From CAYRSS01 sp964426945 (GTDB taxonomy: Bacteria; Planctomycetota; Phycisphaerae; UBA1845), in contig CAYRSS010000003.1 in the NCBI GenBank assembly GCA_964426945.1, forward strand, positions 98,712-162,711: DNA of 64,000 nt. The letters run 5' to 3'. Shown one piece after another: positions 35,757 through 44,580 of the stretch. A program made the position numbers and the translations under genes. Position 1 is the stretch's first letter. Each line of letters begins with the position of its first letter. The notes below the pieces were generated by a model that did not search any database, was not told the origin of the DNA, and was given only the letters and a program-made list of their open reading frames with translations.

Positions 35757-36017
35757 ATGAGCGAAGCGCAATCGAAGTCGAGCCAGGCGAAGACGTATCA
35801 CAACGCGGTCCGCTTTCCCGGTCGGGGCGGCGAGGGCTGGAAAGGCCCGCTCGTCGACTACAAGGAAGTGGAACTGCTCCGCCGCTATCTGAGCACGAGC
35901 TGCAAGGTGCTGTCGCGTCGCCGCGCGGGGACGAACTCGCAGGAACAGCGCGATCTCAAGATGGCGCTGAAGCGGGCCCGGTTCATGGCCCTGCTGCCCT
36001 ACACCAGCGGGCAGTAA
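35757..36017 (+). CDS. rpsR: 30S ribosomal protein S18
   Basis: An 86-residue protein whose core, VDYKEVELLRRYLSTSCKVL then RRRAGTNSQEQRDLKMALKR and ARFMALLPY, is diagnostic of bS18. The N-terminal 30 residues are a variable extension. It is usually encoded with rpsF and rplI, but here it stands apart, downstream of a Trm112-like gene. It ends at an intrinsic terminator (36056-36093). Confidence 0.95.
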   Translation: MSEAQSKSSQAKTYHNAVRFPGRGGEGWKGPLVDYKEVELLRRYLSTSCKVLSRRRAGTNSQEQRDLKMALKRARFMALLPYTSGQ

Positions 36018-36055
36018 GCGCCCCCCGGTTCGATCGCCCCTCAATGATGACAAAC

Positions 36056-36093
36056 GCGGCGACCTGCGCATCGCGCAGGTCGCCGCTGCTTTT
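36056..36093 (+). terminator. Rho-independent terminator of rpsR
   Basis: GCGGCGACCTGCGC, loop ATC, GCGCAGGTCGCCGC: a perfect 14-bp stem (36056-36086) followed by TGCTTTT, 38 bases after the rpsR stop. It may also stop the opposing gene ending at 36118. Confidence 0.85.
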
Positions 36094-36117
36094 CTGCCGG
36101 GATCGATGTGACGCGGC

Positions 36118-37476
36118 CTACTCGGCGCAGGGGTTCGCGGCACACGTTGTTCCCGCGCCGGCAAACTCCGCCTGGCCGAACCGCCCATCCGGTGCGCCGT
36201 TGTTCATGCCGCTGCCGTTCTGGTGGTCGGGCACATCGTGGCACAGGCCGATCTCCGCGGCGACGAAGCCACGATCGCCCGCGTTGATGAACCCGTTGCC
36301 ATCCATGTCGAACTGGCAGACATGCGCGAAGCCGAACTGGCCGACGGCCGCCGAGATGAACCCGCGATCAGCCGCTGTCACGAAGCCGTCGCCGTTGACG
36401 TCCCCGTAGCAGGTCGTGCCGCACGGGCCGCCGCACTCGGCGAGCTCGTTCGCAGCCACATCACAGATGAACGGCCGGCAGGCCTCGGGCTCGACCTCCG
36501 TACAAGTGCCCTGGTAACAGCAGGCGCCGGTCGTCGTGGTCGTTTGCCGAACGCCTTCGCCGAAGGCGGAGAGCGTAGCATCAACCGACGCGTCCACGTT
36601 GGTCAGGTTCAGGTTGGCGACCAGGTTTGCGGTAGAACCGGGCGGCAGGATCGTGGGGACGGGCACGTCGATCGGCGGCAGGGTCAGCGGCCCGTCGGGG
36701 GTCGGCTCGCCATTGAAGGCGAAAATGACCGGCACAGACGCGGTCAGGACCATCGTGTCGCCGGCCAGCGTGAGTTCTCCCGCCAGGGCAACCACAGCCG
36801 GCGTGTCCTCCAGCACGAAGGGACTCCCCAGCGCGTCGCCGGTGCCGGCGATAACCACGGGAACGACCACCGCGAAGGTGTAGGTATCCGCATCGACCGA
36901 GGTGAGTGTGCCGGCCACCAGATCCCCCGTCTGCAGCACGCCCAGCGCCGTCAGCGAGGCATCGCCAAGCGGAATGGGGAGCGTCAGCCCGAAGAAGAGC
37001 GAATCCGGCGAGCGCGTCCGGAAGGTCCCGAAGGTCACCTCGACGTTCAAGCCAAGGGCGACCGGACCGCCGGCAAGCAGATTGACGCCGAAGCCCTCCA
37101 CGCCCACGGTGCCGGCGATAGTGTCCACCGTCATCAGCCAGCCGCCTGAACTCGAGCTCTGGGCCATGCCCGCGATCGTCGGAGTAAACGTGGCGGGAAC
37201 GGCCACGTTCTCTGTGGCGCCGAACGTGCCGCTCGAGCCGGGCTTGGTCCGCGTGCCGGTGGGGTTATCGGTCGCGTGCCAGTTACCGATCAGGTTGCCG
37301 GGTGCGCTCAGTTCGATGTCGACGTCGGCAGAGACGACGCTGCTCTCGGCATCGAGCGTAACGAGATAGGTCATCGGGGCCGCGACGGCGGGGGCCGAAA
37401 CGAGGCAAACCGCGACGCAGAGGCCGGCAAGCGCACGCCGCGGCATGGCCTGTTGAAAACACGGGCTGGTGGACAT
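36118..37476 (-). CDS. Secreted beta-rich protein with C-terminal dockerin-like module
   Basis: A 452-residue protein with a signal peptide (about 10-33, ending PAVAA), a beta-rich domain to about residue 310, a GACC cysteine knob (TGACCYQGTCTEVEPEAC), and from Cys356 a double EF-hand module (TAADRGFISAAVG, NAGDRGFVAAEIG) followed by QNGSGMNNG, DGRFG and EFAGAG...C. The same composite module sits inside the giant protein at 418-5214. It starts at ATG 37476 after GGAAGG. The beta domain has no recognised family. It lies 88 bases downstream of pyrH on the same strand, in the place where frr is often found. Confidence 0.8.
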   Translation of the reverse strand: MSTSPCFQQAMPRRALAGLCVAVCLVSAPAVAAPMTYLVTLDAESSVVSADVDIELSAPGNLIGNWHATDNPTGTRTKPGSSGTFGATENVAVPATFTPTIAGMAQSSSSGGWLMTVDTIAGTVGVEGFGVNLLAGGPVALGLNVEVTFGTFRTRSPDSLFFGLTLPIPLGDASLTALGVLQTGDLVAGTLTSVDADTYTFAVVVPVVIAGTGDALGSPFVLEDTPAVVALAGELTLAGDTMVLTASVPVIFAFNGEPTPDGPLTLPPIDVPVPTILPPGSTANLVANLNLTNVDASVDATLSAFGEGVRQTTTTTGACCYQGTCTEVEPEACRPFICDVAANELAECGGPCGTTCYGDVNGDGFVTAADRGFISAAVGQFGFAHVCQFDMDGNGFINAGDRGFVAAEIGLCHDVPDHQNGSGMNNGAPDGRFGQAEFAGAGTTCAANPCAE

Positions 37477-37564
37477 CCTTCCGCTCCCGGCGCCGCGTGG
37501 GTGGCGGTGCCGGGATCGATGATACCAACCCGGCCCCGGAAAACGAAACACCCCCCGCCGCGGC

Positions 37565-38302
37565 TCAGCCGGCCGCGATCAGTGTGCCCACGTCCTGTCC
37601 TTCGCACACTGCCCGCATGTTCCGCGGCTTGCGCAGGTCGAACACGATAATCGGAATGCCATTTCGCTGGCACATGTCTACGGCGGAGAGGTCCATGACC
37701 TCCAGGCGGCGGTTGATGACATCGTCAAAGGTCAGCTTGTGCAGCCGCTCGGCCTTGGGATCTTTCTTTGGGTCCGCGGTGTAGACGCCGTCCACCTTGG
37801 TGGCCTTGAGCACGACATCGGCCTTGATCTCGCTCGCGCGAAGCGCCGCCCCGGTGTCGGTGGTGACGAACGGATTGCCCGTGCCGGCGGCGAAGATCAC
37901 GACGCGGCCTTTCTCGAGATGCCGAATGGCGCGCCGCCGGATGAACGGCTCGCACACCCGGTCTACAGACAGCGCGCTGAGGACACGCGTGGGCACGCCG
38001 AGATCCTCGAGCGTGTCCTGCACCGCGAGGGCGTTGATCACCGTAGCGAGCATGCCCATGTAGTGGCCGGTGGCCTCCTCGATGGGCGAGCCCTTCGCAA
38101 TCGCTGATCCGCGGACGAGGTTGCCGCCGCCGACCACGATGGAGAGCTGGACGCCGAGTTCGACGACCAGCCGGATCTCCTCGGCCAGGCGCCGCAACTC
38201 CGCCCCGTCGATTCCCGTCGACCCGGACGTGCAGAGCCCTTCGCCGCTGATCTTCAGCAGCACCCGCCGGAACCGCACGCCCGCCGCTGTGTCCTTCGTC
38301 AT
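37565..38302 (-). CDS. pyrH: UMP kinase
   Basis: A 245-residue amino acid kinase-fold enzyme: RVLLKISGEGL at the N terminus, IVVGGGNLVRG, FAAGTGNPFVTTDTGAALRA and the KATKVDGVYTADPKKD signature of PyrH. It phosphorylates UMP to UDP. ATG at 38302 gives MTKDTAAGVRF; upstream in-frame residues are rejected. It follows rpsB and tsf, a classic order, but a terminator after tsf suggests partly separate transcription. The usual neighbour frr is not present. Confidence 0.95.
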   Translation of the reverse strand: MTKDTAAGVRFRRVLLKISGEGLCTSGSTGIDGAELRRLAEEIRLVVELGVQLSIVVGGGNLVRGSAIAKGSPIEEATGHYMGMLATVINALAVQDTLEDLGVPTRVLSALSVDRVCEPFIRRRAIRHLEKGRVVIFAAGTGNPFVTTDTGAALRASEIKADVVLKATKVDGVYTADPKKDPKAERLHKLTFDDVINRRLEVMDLSAVDMCQRNGIPIIVFDLRKPRNMRAVCEGQDVGTLIAAG

Positions 38303-38406
38303 CCGTGCCGCCCCCGTGACACCGGTCGCTCGCCGGTGCGCGCCCATCGCCCGCGCCGGCCGCTTGCCGGCGCCACCTTCGCCGGAAGATTACCCGCCCG
38401 CGCATG

Positions 38407-38432
38407 AAAAAGGGAGCCGCCGTGCGGCCCCC
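38407..38432 (-). terminator. Rho-independent terminator of tsf
   Basis: On the minus strand GGGGGCCGC, loop ACG, GCGGCTCCC form a 9-bp stem with one G-T pair, followed directly by TTTTT. It lies 35 bases after the tsf stop and 105 bases before the pyrH start. Confidence 0.8.
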
Positions 38433-38466
38433 CTCTGAGGAAATCGAGTCGAAGTCGGCGTCGCGG

Positions 38467-39294
38467 CTAGGAACCGATCTTGAAGATCGCCATGTCCGTC
38501 ACAGCATTCACGCCGGCTTCCTTGAGCACCTGTCCGACGGTCTTCTTGCCATAGACATCGCTGCGGGCGTGGAGCTGTTCCATCAGGGCGTTCTCGGCGC
38601 AGTAAGCCGCAACCTTGCCATCGGCGATCTTGGCGACCATCTCTTCCTTCTTGCCCTCTTCGCGGGCGATCTCCATCGCCGACTTGCGGACCTTCTCGAT
38701 CGCGTCGGCGGGCACGCCGTCGCGCGTGATGGCCACGGGGCGGGAAAAGGCCGCATGCATGCAAAGGTCGGCGGCGACCGCATCCGTCGACGGCTTGGCG
38801 TCGAGGGCGATCATCACACCGGTCTTGCCGTCGTGGTGCACGTAGGAGGTGATGTAGCCGCCTTCCATGCGCCGAGCGGCGGTCAGGTTCATCGTCTCGC
38901 GCAGGCGGCCGAAAACCTCGGTGAACTGGCTGTCCAGCGCGGGCTCGTTGCGGAGAGCCTCGGGCGCGAGGTCACCCTTCCAGCCGGCGGCCTTCTCGGC
39001 GAACGACTTGACCAGGTTGATGAACAGGTCGTTGCTGGCGACGGGTGCGGTCTCGCAGCGAAGCTCGACGATGCCGCCGACCTTGCGGGCGGCGTCGACA
39101 TGAACGCCGACCCGGCCTTCGCCCGTCTCGCGTCCTGCGCGGTCGGACATCTTGCCCTTGTACTTCTTGCGCAGCCACTCGACGGCGGCTTCGAAGTCGC
39201 CGCTGCACTCGTTGAGGGCCTGCTTGCACTCCATCATCGGGAGGTCGGTACGCTCCCGGAGGTCCTTGACCATCTGCGCCGTAATCGCTGCCAT
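38467..39294 (-). CDS. tsf: Elongation factor Ts
   Basis: A 275-residue nucleotide exchange factor for EF-Tu. The N-terminal UBA-like domain (MAAITAQMVKDLRERTDLPMMECKQAL) is diagnostic, followed by AVEWLRKKYKGK, the core domain VELRCETAPVASND, and the C-terminal TVGQVLKEAGV segment. ATG 39294 is set by this N terminus. It is downstream of rpsB by 210 bases and ends at an intrinsic terminator. Confidence 0.96.
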   Translation of the reverse strand: MAAITAQMVKDLRERTDLPMMECKQALNECSGDFEAAVEWLRKKYKGKMSDRAGRETGEGRVGVHVDAARKVGGIVELRCETAPVASNDLFINLVKSFAEKAAGWKGDLAPEALRNEPALDSQFTEVFGRLRETMNLTAARRMEGGYITSYVHHDGKTGVMIALDAKPSTDAVAADLCMHAAFSRPVAITRDGVPADAIEKVRKSAMEIAREEGKKEEMVAKIADGKVAAYCAENALMEQLHARSDVYGKKTVGQVLKEAGVNAVTDMAIFKIGS

Positions 39295-39504
39295 GCTGGT
39301 ACCTTCGCTCCACGAACCGCGTCGCCCGTCGGCGCGGCGGTCCGGATTCCGCTGTGAACCTGTCGTCCGGAAGCCCTGGCCGCCGAACGCCTGTGACCAA
39401 TGTCCTGGATAGGGAGTTCGCCCCGCCCGGGTGACGGCTGTACGCCGCTCCGCAGCCCGACCGAGCCGGACGAAACCGGCCCCGAAGCCGCGGCGTGTCA
39501 ACCC

Positions 39505-40338
39505 TTACTCACCAGCCGGCGGTGCATCGACCCCGGCCGAAGCGGCGGCCGCCTCGCGGGCGGCGTCGTCCTCGGTAGCGCGAGCCGTCGTCCGCGAAGA
39601 GCGGCGACGCGGACCGCGCTCCTCGCCGCTCGCCGATTCTTCCTTGCGCTGCGCCCGGCCGCGACGACCCTCCTCGACCGCGTCGGCGAGGTGCGTCAGG
39701 ACCAGTTCGATCGCGCGCATGGCGTCGTCATTGCCGGGAATGGGCAGATCCGCCTGATCGGGATCGGAATCCGTGTCGATGAGACAGATCGTGGGGATGT
39801 TCATCTTGCGGGCTTCACGCAGGGCGATCGCCTCGCGGTGCACGTCCACGACAACCATCGCGCTGGGAAGGCGGGTCATGGCGCGGATGCCGCTGAGGTT
39901 GCGACGGATCTTCGTCGCCTCGCGCGAGCGCATCGAGATCATCTTCTTGCTGTACTGCTGAGCCGTGCCGTCCGTCTCGGCGGCCTCCAGCTCCTCGAGC
40001 CGGGCCAGACGGGAGCGGATCGTGCGGAAGTTGGTCAGCGTGCCACCGAGCCATCGCTCGGTCACCCAAGGCATGTTCACGCGCGTCGCCTGCGCCTGAA
40101 TGTGCGGCCGCGCCTGGCGCTTGGTGCCGACGAAAAGCACGTCCCCGCCGCCTGCCACCACCTTCGAGAGGAACTTCTTCGCGCGGAGCAGGCCCTTGAC
40201 CGTCTCGCGAATGTCGATGATGTGAATCGTGTTCCGCTTGCCGAAGATGTAGGGAAGCATCTTCGGGTTCCAGCGGCTCGCGCGATGGCCGTAGTGCACG
40301 CCCGAGTCAATCAGTTGCTTGACCAGCTCCGAAGCCAA
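39505..40338 (-). CDS. rpsB: 30S ribosomal protein S2
   Basis: A 277-residue S2 protein: LIDSGVHYGHRASRWNPKM, YIFGKRNTIHIIDI, VLFVGTKRQA, RWLGGTLTN and TICLIDTDSDPD are all family landmarks. The start codon is TTG (40336-40338), supported by GGAGG six bases upstream. The C-terminal 50 residues are an Arg/Ala/Glu-rich extension beyond the usual S2. It is first gene of the rpsB-tsf-pyrH cluster, with a predicted promoter at 40399-40426. Confidence 0.95.
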   Translation of the reverse strand: MASELVKQLIDSGVHYGHRASRWNPKMLPYIFGKRNTIHIIDIRETVKGLLRAKKFLSKVVAGGGDVLFVGTKRQARPHIQAQATRVNMPWVTERWLGGTLTNFRTIRSRLARLEELEAAETDGTAQQYSKKMISMRSREATKIRRNLSGIRAMTRLPSAMVVVDVHREAIALREARKMNIPTICLIDTDSDPDQADLPIPGNDDAMRAIELVLTHLADAVEEGRRGRAQRKEESASGEERGPRRRSSRTTARATEDDAAREAAAASAGVDAPPAGE

Positions 40339-40398
40339 AAAGCACCTCCACGATCAAACCCGTGTCGAATGTCCTGCATTCCGTCAGTGGAACGGAAC

Positions 40399-40426
40399 AT
40401 GGTAGCACAATTCTCCGGAGCATCAA
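40399..40426 (-). promoter_or_regulatory. Predicted promoter of rpsB
   Basis: On the minus strand TTGATG (40421-40426), 16 bases, TACCAT (40399-40404), about 60 bases upstream of the rpsB TTG start. Spacing and sequence fit a sigma70-type promoter. Confidence 0.5.
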
Positions 40427-40741
40427 GCACCGCCCGCGAAGCCGGCACGGACAGCCCCGTCCCCCGTACGGCGCCCCTGTCTCCGCGCCCTCGAGCAAGC
40501 CCGACGCGGTCAGGCCTCGGGAAGCTTACGGGATGCAACTTCATTGCTTGTATATGGTTACCGTGAGGCCGCCCGTCGAGAACGGCGGGATGAGCCCCAG
40601 GCGGGATTGCCCCACGGCCCCGGGATCGGTAGCGTCCCCGCCTCCCGCCCTCTCGGCGGGGTCGGAGCCGCCGCCTTGGGATCGCACCACCCCCATGCCA
40701 CCCACCCTCCCGCCGCGTCCCTCGCTCCATCACCGCCCTTG
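40427..40741. other. Intergenic stretch between rpsB and lpxB
   Basis: About 315 bases with no supported gene. The lpxB frame is open through 40544-40741, but that part is low-complexity and unlike LpxB. A relatively AT-rich spot (TTGCTTGTATATGGTTACC, 40544-40562) may hold the lpxB promoter. No leader RNA was recognised. Confidence 0.35.
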
Positions 40742-41872
40742 GTGTTCATCAGCGCGGCTGAACCGAGCGCTGACCAGCACGGCGCCTCCCTGATCCGGGC
40801 CGTGCTAGCCCTGAACCCCGACGTCAGGTTCGTCGGCATCGCGGGACCGCGGATGCGGGCCGCCGGTTGTCGAGGGGTGTTCGACATGACCGGGCATGCG
40901 GCGATGCTGCTCGGAGCCCTCGGGGCGGTGGGCAAAGGGGTACGACTGGTCAACACGGCGGACACCTACCTGCGGCGGTTCCCTTTCGACGCGGCGGTGG
41001 TGATCGACTCGCCAACGCTGCATCTGCCGCTGGCCCGCCGGGCGCAGGCCGCCGGCGTGCCGGTGCTGTACTACATCGCCCCGCAGATGTGGGCCTGGGG
41101 CGGCTGGCGGATTCACAAGCTTCGCGGCGTGGTCGAGAAGGTCGCGGTGATTCTGCCCTTCGAAGAACCCTTCTTTCGCAACCAGGGCGTCGACGCCCGC
41201 TACGTCGGCCACCCGCTGATCGAGCAGATCGCCGCCCGCCCGGTGAACCAGGCGAAGGTGGCCGAACTTCGCCGCGGCGGGCCGCTGATCGCCCTGCTGC
41301 CGGGCTCGCGCAAGCACGTTGTCTCGGAACTCATCGGCGGGCAGCTCGATGTGGCGCGACAGGTCGCCCGCGCGGTGCCCGGAGCGAGATTCGGCGTGTC
41401 TGTCGCGAATGCCGGCGTGGCGCCGATCATCGAACAAGCGATTACCGCGGCCGGTGTGCCGGCCATTGCTTACGCGACCGGGCACGACGAACTGGTCGAG
41501 GCGGCCGACCTCGTCCTCGTGGCCTCCGGCACGACGACGCTGGAACTGGCCTGCCGCCGACGACCGATGATCGTGATGTACAACGCCTCGCGCGTGTTCT
41601 ACCACCTGGTCGCGCGGTGGGTCTTAAAGACGCCCTACTACGCCCTGCCCAACATCCTCGCCGGTCGGGAGGTCGTGCCCGAATTCATGCCCTACTACAC
41701 CTCGACCGCCCCGATCGCCGCCGCGGCGACCAGCCTGCTTCGCAACGACGCCCGCCGCGAGGCCATGAGCCGCGAGCTTGGCGAGGTCGTCGCGACCCTC
41801 GGCGAGCGCTCGGCTTCAGCCGAAACCGCCCGGCTTCTGCTTGACATCGTGGATCGCCGCCGTCACCGCTGA
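40742..41872 (+). CDS. lpxB: Lipid-A-disaccharide synthase
   Basis: A 376-residue protein if started at GTG 40742 (VFISAAEPSADQHGASLI), which aligns with the usual LpxB N terminus. Motifs include FVGIAGPRMRAAGC, VVIDSPTLHLPLARRAQAAG, VLYYIAPQMWAWGGWR, VGHPLIEQ and LLPGSRKHVV. It joins UDP-diacylglucosamine and lipid X in lipid A synthesis at the inner membrane. No ATG is available nearby, and no strong ribosome site precedes the GTG, so the exact start is uncertain. No other lpx gene is in the window. Confidence 0.9.
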   Translation: MFISAAEPSADQHGASLIRAVLALNPDVRFVGIAGPRMRAAGCRGVFDMTGHAAMLLGALGAVGKGVRLVNTADTYLRRFPFDAAVVIDSPTLHLPLARRAQAAGVPVLYYIAPQMWAWGGWRIHKLRGVVEKVAVILPFEEPFFRNQGVDARYVGHPLIEQIAARPVNQAKVAELRRGGPLIALLPGSRKHVVSELIGGQLDVARQVARAVPGARFGVSVANAGVAPIIEQAITAAGVPAIAYATGHDELVEAADLVLVASGTTTLELACRRRPMIVMYNASRVFYHLVARWVLKTPYYALPNILAGREVVPEFMPYYTSTAPIAAAATSLLRNDARREAMSRELGEVVATLGERSASAETARLLLDIVDRRRHR

Positions 41873-41995
41873 GCCGGGCCCTCGCTACCGCGTACCCCGG
41901 CGGGCGTGCATTAACCTCACGCCCGGCGGCCGGGGGGCCGATATCTCCGATAACTGAGCCTCGCGCAACTTCTGCGCGAATCGGAGAGGATCGCC

Positions 41996-43867
41996 ATGCG
42001 CGGCCGCAAGCGGGTGCTGTTCATCGAACGCAACCTGCGCAATGAGAAACTTGGCGTGATGTACCTGGCCGGAAGCCTCAAGGCCCACGGCCACCACGCG
42101 GATCTGGTGCAGACCGACAAGGAAGACCTGCACGAACGGATCAGCGCGTACCGCCCCGACTTTGTCGCCTTCTCGATTACCACCGGCGAGCACGTCTACG
42201 CACTGGCCGCCGCCCGGGAGGTCAAGGCGCGCTACGGTCTGCCGAGCATCTTCGGCGGCCCCCACGCGACGTACTTTCCCGAGATCGGCTACGAGCCCGG
42301 CGTCGAATTTGTCGTGCAGGGCCAGGGAGAGCGGGCGATCGTCGACATCGTCGAGGGCCGCGTCGCGCCCGGTTTCCACAAGGCCGAGATGGCCGTGCAC
42401 CTCGACGACCTGCCGCTGCCCGATCGCGAGATCTTCTACCAGTACCGCGAATTCCGCGACAACCCGATGAAGAACGCGATCACTTCACGGGCGTGTCCGT
42501 ACAAGTGCTCGTACTGCTTCAACCACTCACAGCTTGCGCTGACGCGCATCGATGGCGAGACCAGGCGCTGGTTTGACCGCCGCAGCGTCGAGCATGTGGC
42601 CGCCGAGCTCAACGCGCTGCGCGACAGCTACCCGCTGGAGAAGGTGCTGTTCATCGACGACAGCTTCATCCAGAGCCGGTCGTGGCTGGACGAGTTTCTC
42701 GCGGGCTACACGGCGGAGGTACGCCTGCCTTGGCTGTGCAGCCTGCGCGTCAACTGCCTCGATGAGGAACTGGCTGAGCGCATGTTCGAGTCGGGGCTCG
42801 AGATGGTGAACTACGCCCTCGAGTCGGCCGACCCGGACGTGCAGCAGCGTCTGCTGCACCGCGGCCACATCTCCAACGGCGATGTGATCCGGGCCATCTC
42901 GCTCTTCAACCGGTTCGGTGTGCGGGCGCGGATGCAGAGCATGATCGGCCTGCCGCTGTCGAACCCGCTGGAGGACGCGCTCAACACGCTGCAGTTCAAC
43001 GTGCGCAACCGCGTGACCGATGCCTGGTGCTCGATTTTCCAGCCCTACCCGCGCACGGCGTTGGGGCAGTACTGCGTCGACCACGGCTACGTCAGCCCCG
43101 ATCAGCTGCGCCACTGCTCGGAGTCGTTCTTCGACGAGTCGCGGCTCGACATTCCGAACAAGGCGGAACTCTACGCGCTGCAGAAGCTCTGGTATTTCGT
43201 GATCGAGGGGGAGCTGCCCATCGAGCTCGTTCGCATCCTGATTCGAGGCCGCTTCACCCCCGAGATCGGGGACCAGCTGCAGCGCCTGCGATTCCGATGC
43301 AGCCGCAAGAATCTCTACGGCATCGACGATGCCGATCCCGAAACGGCGGTGAATCTCGCCAGCCGCGAGCGATGGGCGTTCGCAGGGGCGGCGGGGGGCG
43401 GGCTGCCCGGCGAAGACGCAGAGCTCGTGCGAGCCGCACTGCGTACCACGCCGCTGCCCGATCGATTCGTGGACATCCTGACGCAAGTGACGTTCGACGA
43501 CGCGAGCCGCGACGATCTTCGCCGCTACCTCCGCGGCGAGCGGCCCACGGAGCCGACGATCTACACCATCGACGATGCCACGGGAGAGCTGGCCGACCCG
43601 GCCGTTTCGATCTTCATCCGCGGCACCGCCGACCCCGAGGCCAGCGACATCCGCAACATGCCCGAAGAACACTTCATGCGCGGCATGGTCGACGTGCGCC
43701 GCGACCTGATCGCCCGCCGGGAGGCGGGCGCCGCGGGCATCGCCCTGCCGCTGCTCGCTGGTCCCGCGTCGCCTTGCGCGGTCGATCATGAGCCGAAGGC
43801 TGGGGAACTTGCGGGCGCGGCCACAGGCGTCCGTGACGAACGCCACCTCAACCAGTACCTCGCGTAG
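41996..43867 (+). CDS. B12-binding-type radical SAM protein
   Basis: A 623-residue protein. Residues 1-140 look like a cobalamin-binding Rossmann domain (LGVMYLAGSLKAHGHHADL, FGGPHATYFPE) but lack the DxHxxG motif. The radical SAM domain follows with the cluster motif C-x3-C-x2-C at Cys167, Cys171 and Cys174 (SRACPYKCSYCFNH), then FIDDSFIQ and a SAM-binding region. Residues about 400-623 form a C-terminal region with no recognised fold. GGAGAGG precedes the ATG. It ends 4 bases from the opposing NeuD-like gene; its substrate is unknown but may belong to the adjacent locus. Confidence 0.82.
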   Translation: MRGRKRVLFIERNLRNEKLGVMYLAGSLKAHGHHADLVQTDKEDLHERISAYRPDFVAFSITTGEHVYALAAAREVKARYGLPSIFGGPHATYFPEIGYEPGVEFVVQGQGERAIVDIVEGRVAPGFHKAEMAVHLDDLPLPDREIFYQYREFRDNPMKNAITSRACPYKCSYCFNHSQLALTRIDGETRRWFDRRSVEHVAAELNALRDSYPLEKVLFIDDSFIQSRSWLDEFLAGYTAEVRLPWLCSLRVNCLDEELAERMFESGLEMVNYALESADPDVQQRLLHRGHISNGDVIRAISLFNRFGVRARMQSMIGLPLSNPLEDALNTLQFNVRNRVTDAWCSIFQPYPRTALGQYCVDHGYVSPDQLRHCSESFFDESRLDIPNKAELYALQKLWYFVIEGELPIELVRILIRGRFTPEIGDQLQRLRFRCSRKNLYGIDDADPETAVNLASRERWAFAGAAGGGLPGEDAELVRAALRTTPLPDRFVDILTQVTFDDASRDDLRRYLRGERPTEPTIYTIDDATGELADPAVSIFIRGTADPEASDIRNMPEEHFMRGMVDVRRDLIARREAGAAGIALPLLAGPASPCAVDHEPKAGELAGAATGVRDERHLNQYLA

Positions 43868-43871
43868 GAAA

Positions 43872-44564
43872 TCAGGCGGTCAGGCTGCCTTCGCGCGGCC
43901 GGATCACCGCGGGGGCACCGGCGTGCTTCAGGATGGAGTCGTCGGGCACGTTCTGCATGGCGGCCACGCCGTTGACCAGCACACAGCGGCGCCCGACGCG
44001 CACATCGGCGAAGACGGTCACGCCCATGCCGATGGTGGATTCGTCGCCCACTTCGACCCCTGCGGCCAGCGCGGCGCCCGGCGCGATAACCACGTGGTCG
44101 CCGATCCGGCAGTGATGCGTGACGATCGAGCCCTGCGTCAGCACGCTGTTGCGGCCGACCACCGAGAGCGGCCCGACGGAGGCCCGCGCGAGGATCGTCG
44201 TGCCCTCGCCGATCCTTGCCGAGGGCGAAACATGAGCGCCGGGGTGAATCAGTACCGGCGGTGCACAGCCGAACTCAACGAGTTGTTCGAACAGCCGGAT
44301 GCGCGCTGCGAGGTTCGCCAGGCCACCGACGCCCAGATAGACGCGGCGGAACCCATCGGCGATCATCGCCCGCAGGTCTCGATCGGAGCCGACCACGCGC
44401 ACGCCGGGATACACCTCGCTCCCCGCGGCGAGCCGGGCATCGAGGCAGCCGTGCACACGCTGACCCGCGGCCAGCAGGGCGTCGATGACCTCCGCCGCGT
44501 GGCGCCCGCCGCCCACGATCAGGGCCGCGGGAGTCTCCCCACTGTCCTCGGTGTGCCAGGTCAT
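43872..44564 (-). CDS. NeuD/PglD-like sugar O/N-acetyltransferase
   Basis: A 230-residue protein with an N-terminal nucleotide-binding-like domain (ALIVGGGRHAAEVIDAL, about 13-95) and a left-handed beta-helix of hexapeptide repeats (HPGAHVSPSARIGEGTTILARASVG and later), as in NeuD and PglD acetyltransferases. The probable catalytic His lies in VTHHCRIGDH. It likely acetylates an amino sugar or nonulosonic acid. It is the last gene of the minus-strand cluster, 16 bases after the radical SAM/SPASM gene. Confidence 0.85.
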   Translation of the reverse strand: MTWHTEDSGETPAALIVGGGRHAAEVIDALLAAGQRVHGCLDARLAAGSEVYPGVRVVGSDRDLRAMIADGFRRVYLGVGGLANLAARIRLFEQLVEFGCAPPVLIHPGAHVSPSARIGEGTTILARASVGPLSVVGRNSVLTQGSIVTHHCRIGDHVVIAPGAALAAGVEVGDESTIGMGVTVFADVRVGRRCVLVNGVAAMQNVPDDSILKHAGAPAVIRPREGSLTA

Positions 44565-44580
44565 TGAATCCGTCCCTCGA

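Noticed and set aside
40544..40741. 66-residue N-terminal extension of LpxB from TTG 40544
   Set aside because: The sequence is low-complexity and unlike any LpxB; the family N terminus aligns at GTG 40742.
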